A stretch of 13,779 nucleotides of DNA, from the NCBI GenBank assembly GCA_015662475.1, contig DQUB01000157.1, forward strand, positions 1 through 13,779, given 5' to 3'. Of this stretch, positions 13,166 through 13,779 are shown one piece after another. How positions within the stretch are numbered: the stretch's first letter is position 1; each line of letters opens with the position of its first letter. Source of the DNA: Pyrodictium sp. GTDB taxonomy: Archaea > Thermoproteota > Thermoprotei_A > Sulfolobales > Pyrodictiaceae. The notes beneath the pieces were generated by a model. That model searched no databases and was not told the DNA's origin. It saw only the letters and a program-made list of their open reading frames with translations. The translations under genes and the position numbers were made by a program.

Positions 13166-13779
13166 ATGGGCGCTTTACTCGATAAGCTAAAGCCTATGAG
13201 CCCTGGACAAGAAGAGATGTTGAAAGCTTTAACTAGTGAAGACTACGAGATTGTCGGTTTATTTGGTCCTACAGGTAGTGGTAAGAGCTTGTTCAGCATA
13301 CTATACGGCATTGACGCTGTTCTAGAGGGCAAGTATAAGAGGCTAATCATATCAAGACCTGTAATAGACGTTGTTACCGGTCGTGAGCTAACAGCACAAG
13401 AGCTAGGTGCACAGTACTACGAGATTGTAAGCGTTTACCTCAAAGACATTCTATCAGGGTTTGTTGAGTGGTCTGAAATAGAGAGGCTTATAAAGGAAGG
13501 TAAGTTGATGTTCGCTGACACACACTATCTGCGTGGTAGAACATTTGACGACTCAATAATCTTCCTAGACGATGCCCAGAACGTACCTCCTGAGAGCAGC
13601 ATAGAGATTCTAATGAGAATCGGCCGCAACAGCAAGTTCATAGTAGCGGGTGATCCTGTCTTCCAAAAGCCTATAAATGTTGAGAGAGATGGTGCTACTG
13701 TGTTAAGAGAGCTTCTTCTAGGCGAAGAAGATGCTAAGGTGGTAGATCTAGGGCTAAAAGACATTGTAAGACCTGGTGC
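13166..13779 (+). CDS. PhoH-like ATPase (partial, runs off the right edge)
   Basis: The frame begins at ATG 13166 and stays open for 204 codons to the window end. It shows Walker A GPTGSGKS (34-41), ISRPVIDVV (62-70), DTHYLRGRTFDDSIIFLDDAQN (118-139), where Walker B is FLDDAQN in place of the usual LDEAQN, then MRIGRNSKFIVAGDPVFQKP (150-169), matching the RiG..SK.vv.GD..Q block. These are the marks of PhoH-family P-loop ATPases, related to superfamily 1 helicases and often linked to RNA handling. The early domain order, with Walker A only 33 residues from the start, implies no N-terminal PIN domain; anything C-terminal is not visible. GGGGTG stands six bases ahead of the ATG. It is divergent from taw3. 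Confidence 0.88.
   Translation, partial: MGALLDKLKPMSPGQEEMLKALTSEDYEIVGLFGPTGSGKSLFSILYGIDAVLEGKYKRLIISRPVIDVVTGRELTAQELGAQYYEIVSVYLKDILSGFVEWSEIERLIKEGKLMFADTHYLRGRTFDDSIIFLDDAQNVPPESSIEILMRIGRNSKFIVAGDPVFQKPINVERDGATVLRELLLGEEDAKVVDLGLKDIVRPG

Overview
The window looks like a chromosomal segment of a hyperthermophilic crenarchaeon (Thermoproteota, probably Desulfurococcales-like). The reasons are the archaeal gene content (Taw3, TatA/TatC without TatB, an archaeal-type citrate synthase, CBS-only proteins), frequent TTG and GTG starts placed behind GGTG/GAGGTG ribosome sites, TATA-like boxes, AGA/AGG and ATA codon preference, and very compact packing. I cannot name the genus from sequence alone. 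No insertion sequence, tRNA, rRNA or CRISPR array was seen.

Left part (1-2134, + strand): the C-terminal tail of what looks like an aspartate kinase, then a VTT/DedA-like membrane protein and a citrate synthase. The citrate synthase stop codon overlaps that of tatA, which is read towards it.

Tat/hydrogenase-maturation locus (2131-5429): on the minus strand hypC, hypE and tatA run in order. tatC starts divergently about 200 bases upstream of hypC and is followed at once by an unrecognised acidic 161-aa protein. The hypC-tatC gap is unusually GC-rich (about 61% in its core) and holds a possible 33-codon gene with a strong ribosome site just upstream of hypC. HypC and HypE build the Fe(CN)2CO group of [NiFe] hydrogenase, and the Tat translocon exports folded cofactor-loaded proteins such as hydrogenases, so this locus plausibly serves maturation and export of one enzyme class.

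Middle (5436-8197, minus strand): TldD-type metalloprotease, a Gfo/Idh/MocA-type oxidoreductase starting 21 bases after the tldD stop, and a Mut7-C RNase-domain protein with a zinc ribbon.

Right part (8318-13054, minus strand): taw3 (wybutosine synthesis) followed by five consecutive genes that encode only CBS domains: one pair and four quadruple proteins, 18 domains in all, with no catalytic or DNA-binding domain attached. They sit end to end and look like one operon or two closely linked ones. The adenosyl-nucleotide motif [ST]xxD is intact in all four domains of the third protein and decays in the others. This CBS-only block is the most unusual thing in the window. Divergent from taw3, a PhoH-like ATPase gene runs off the right edge, and a short palindromic TATA-containing region lies between them.
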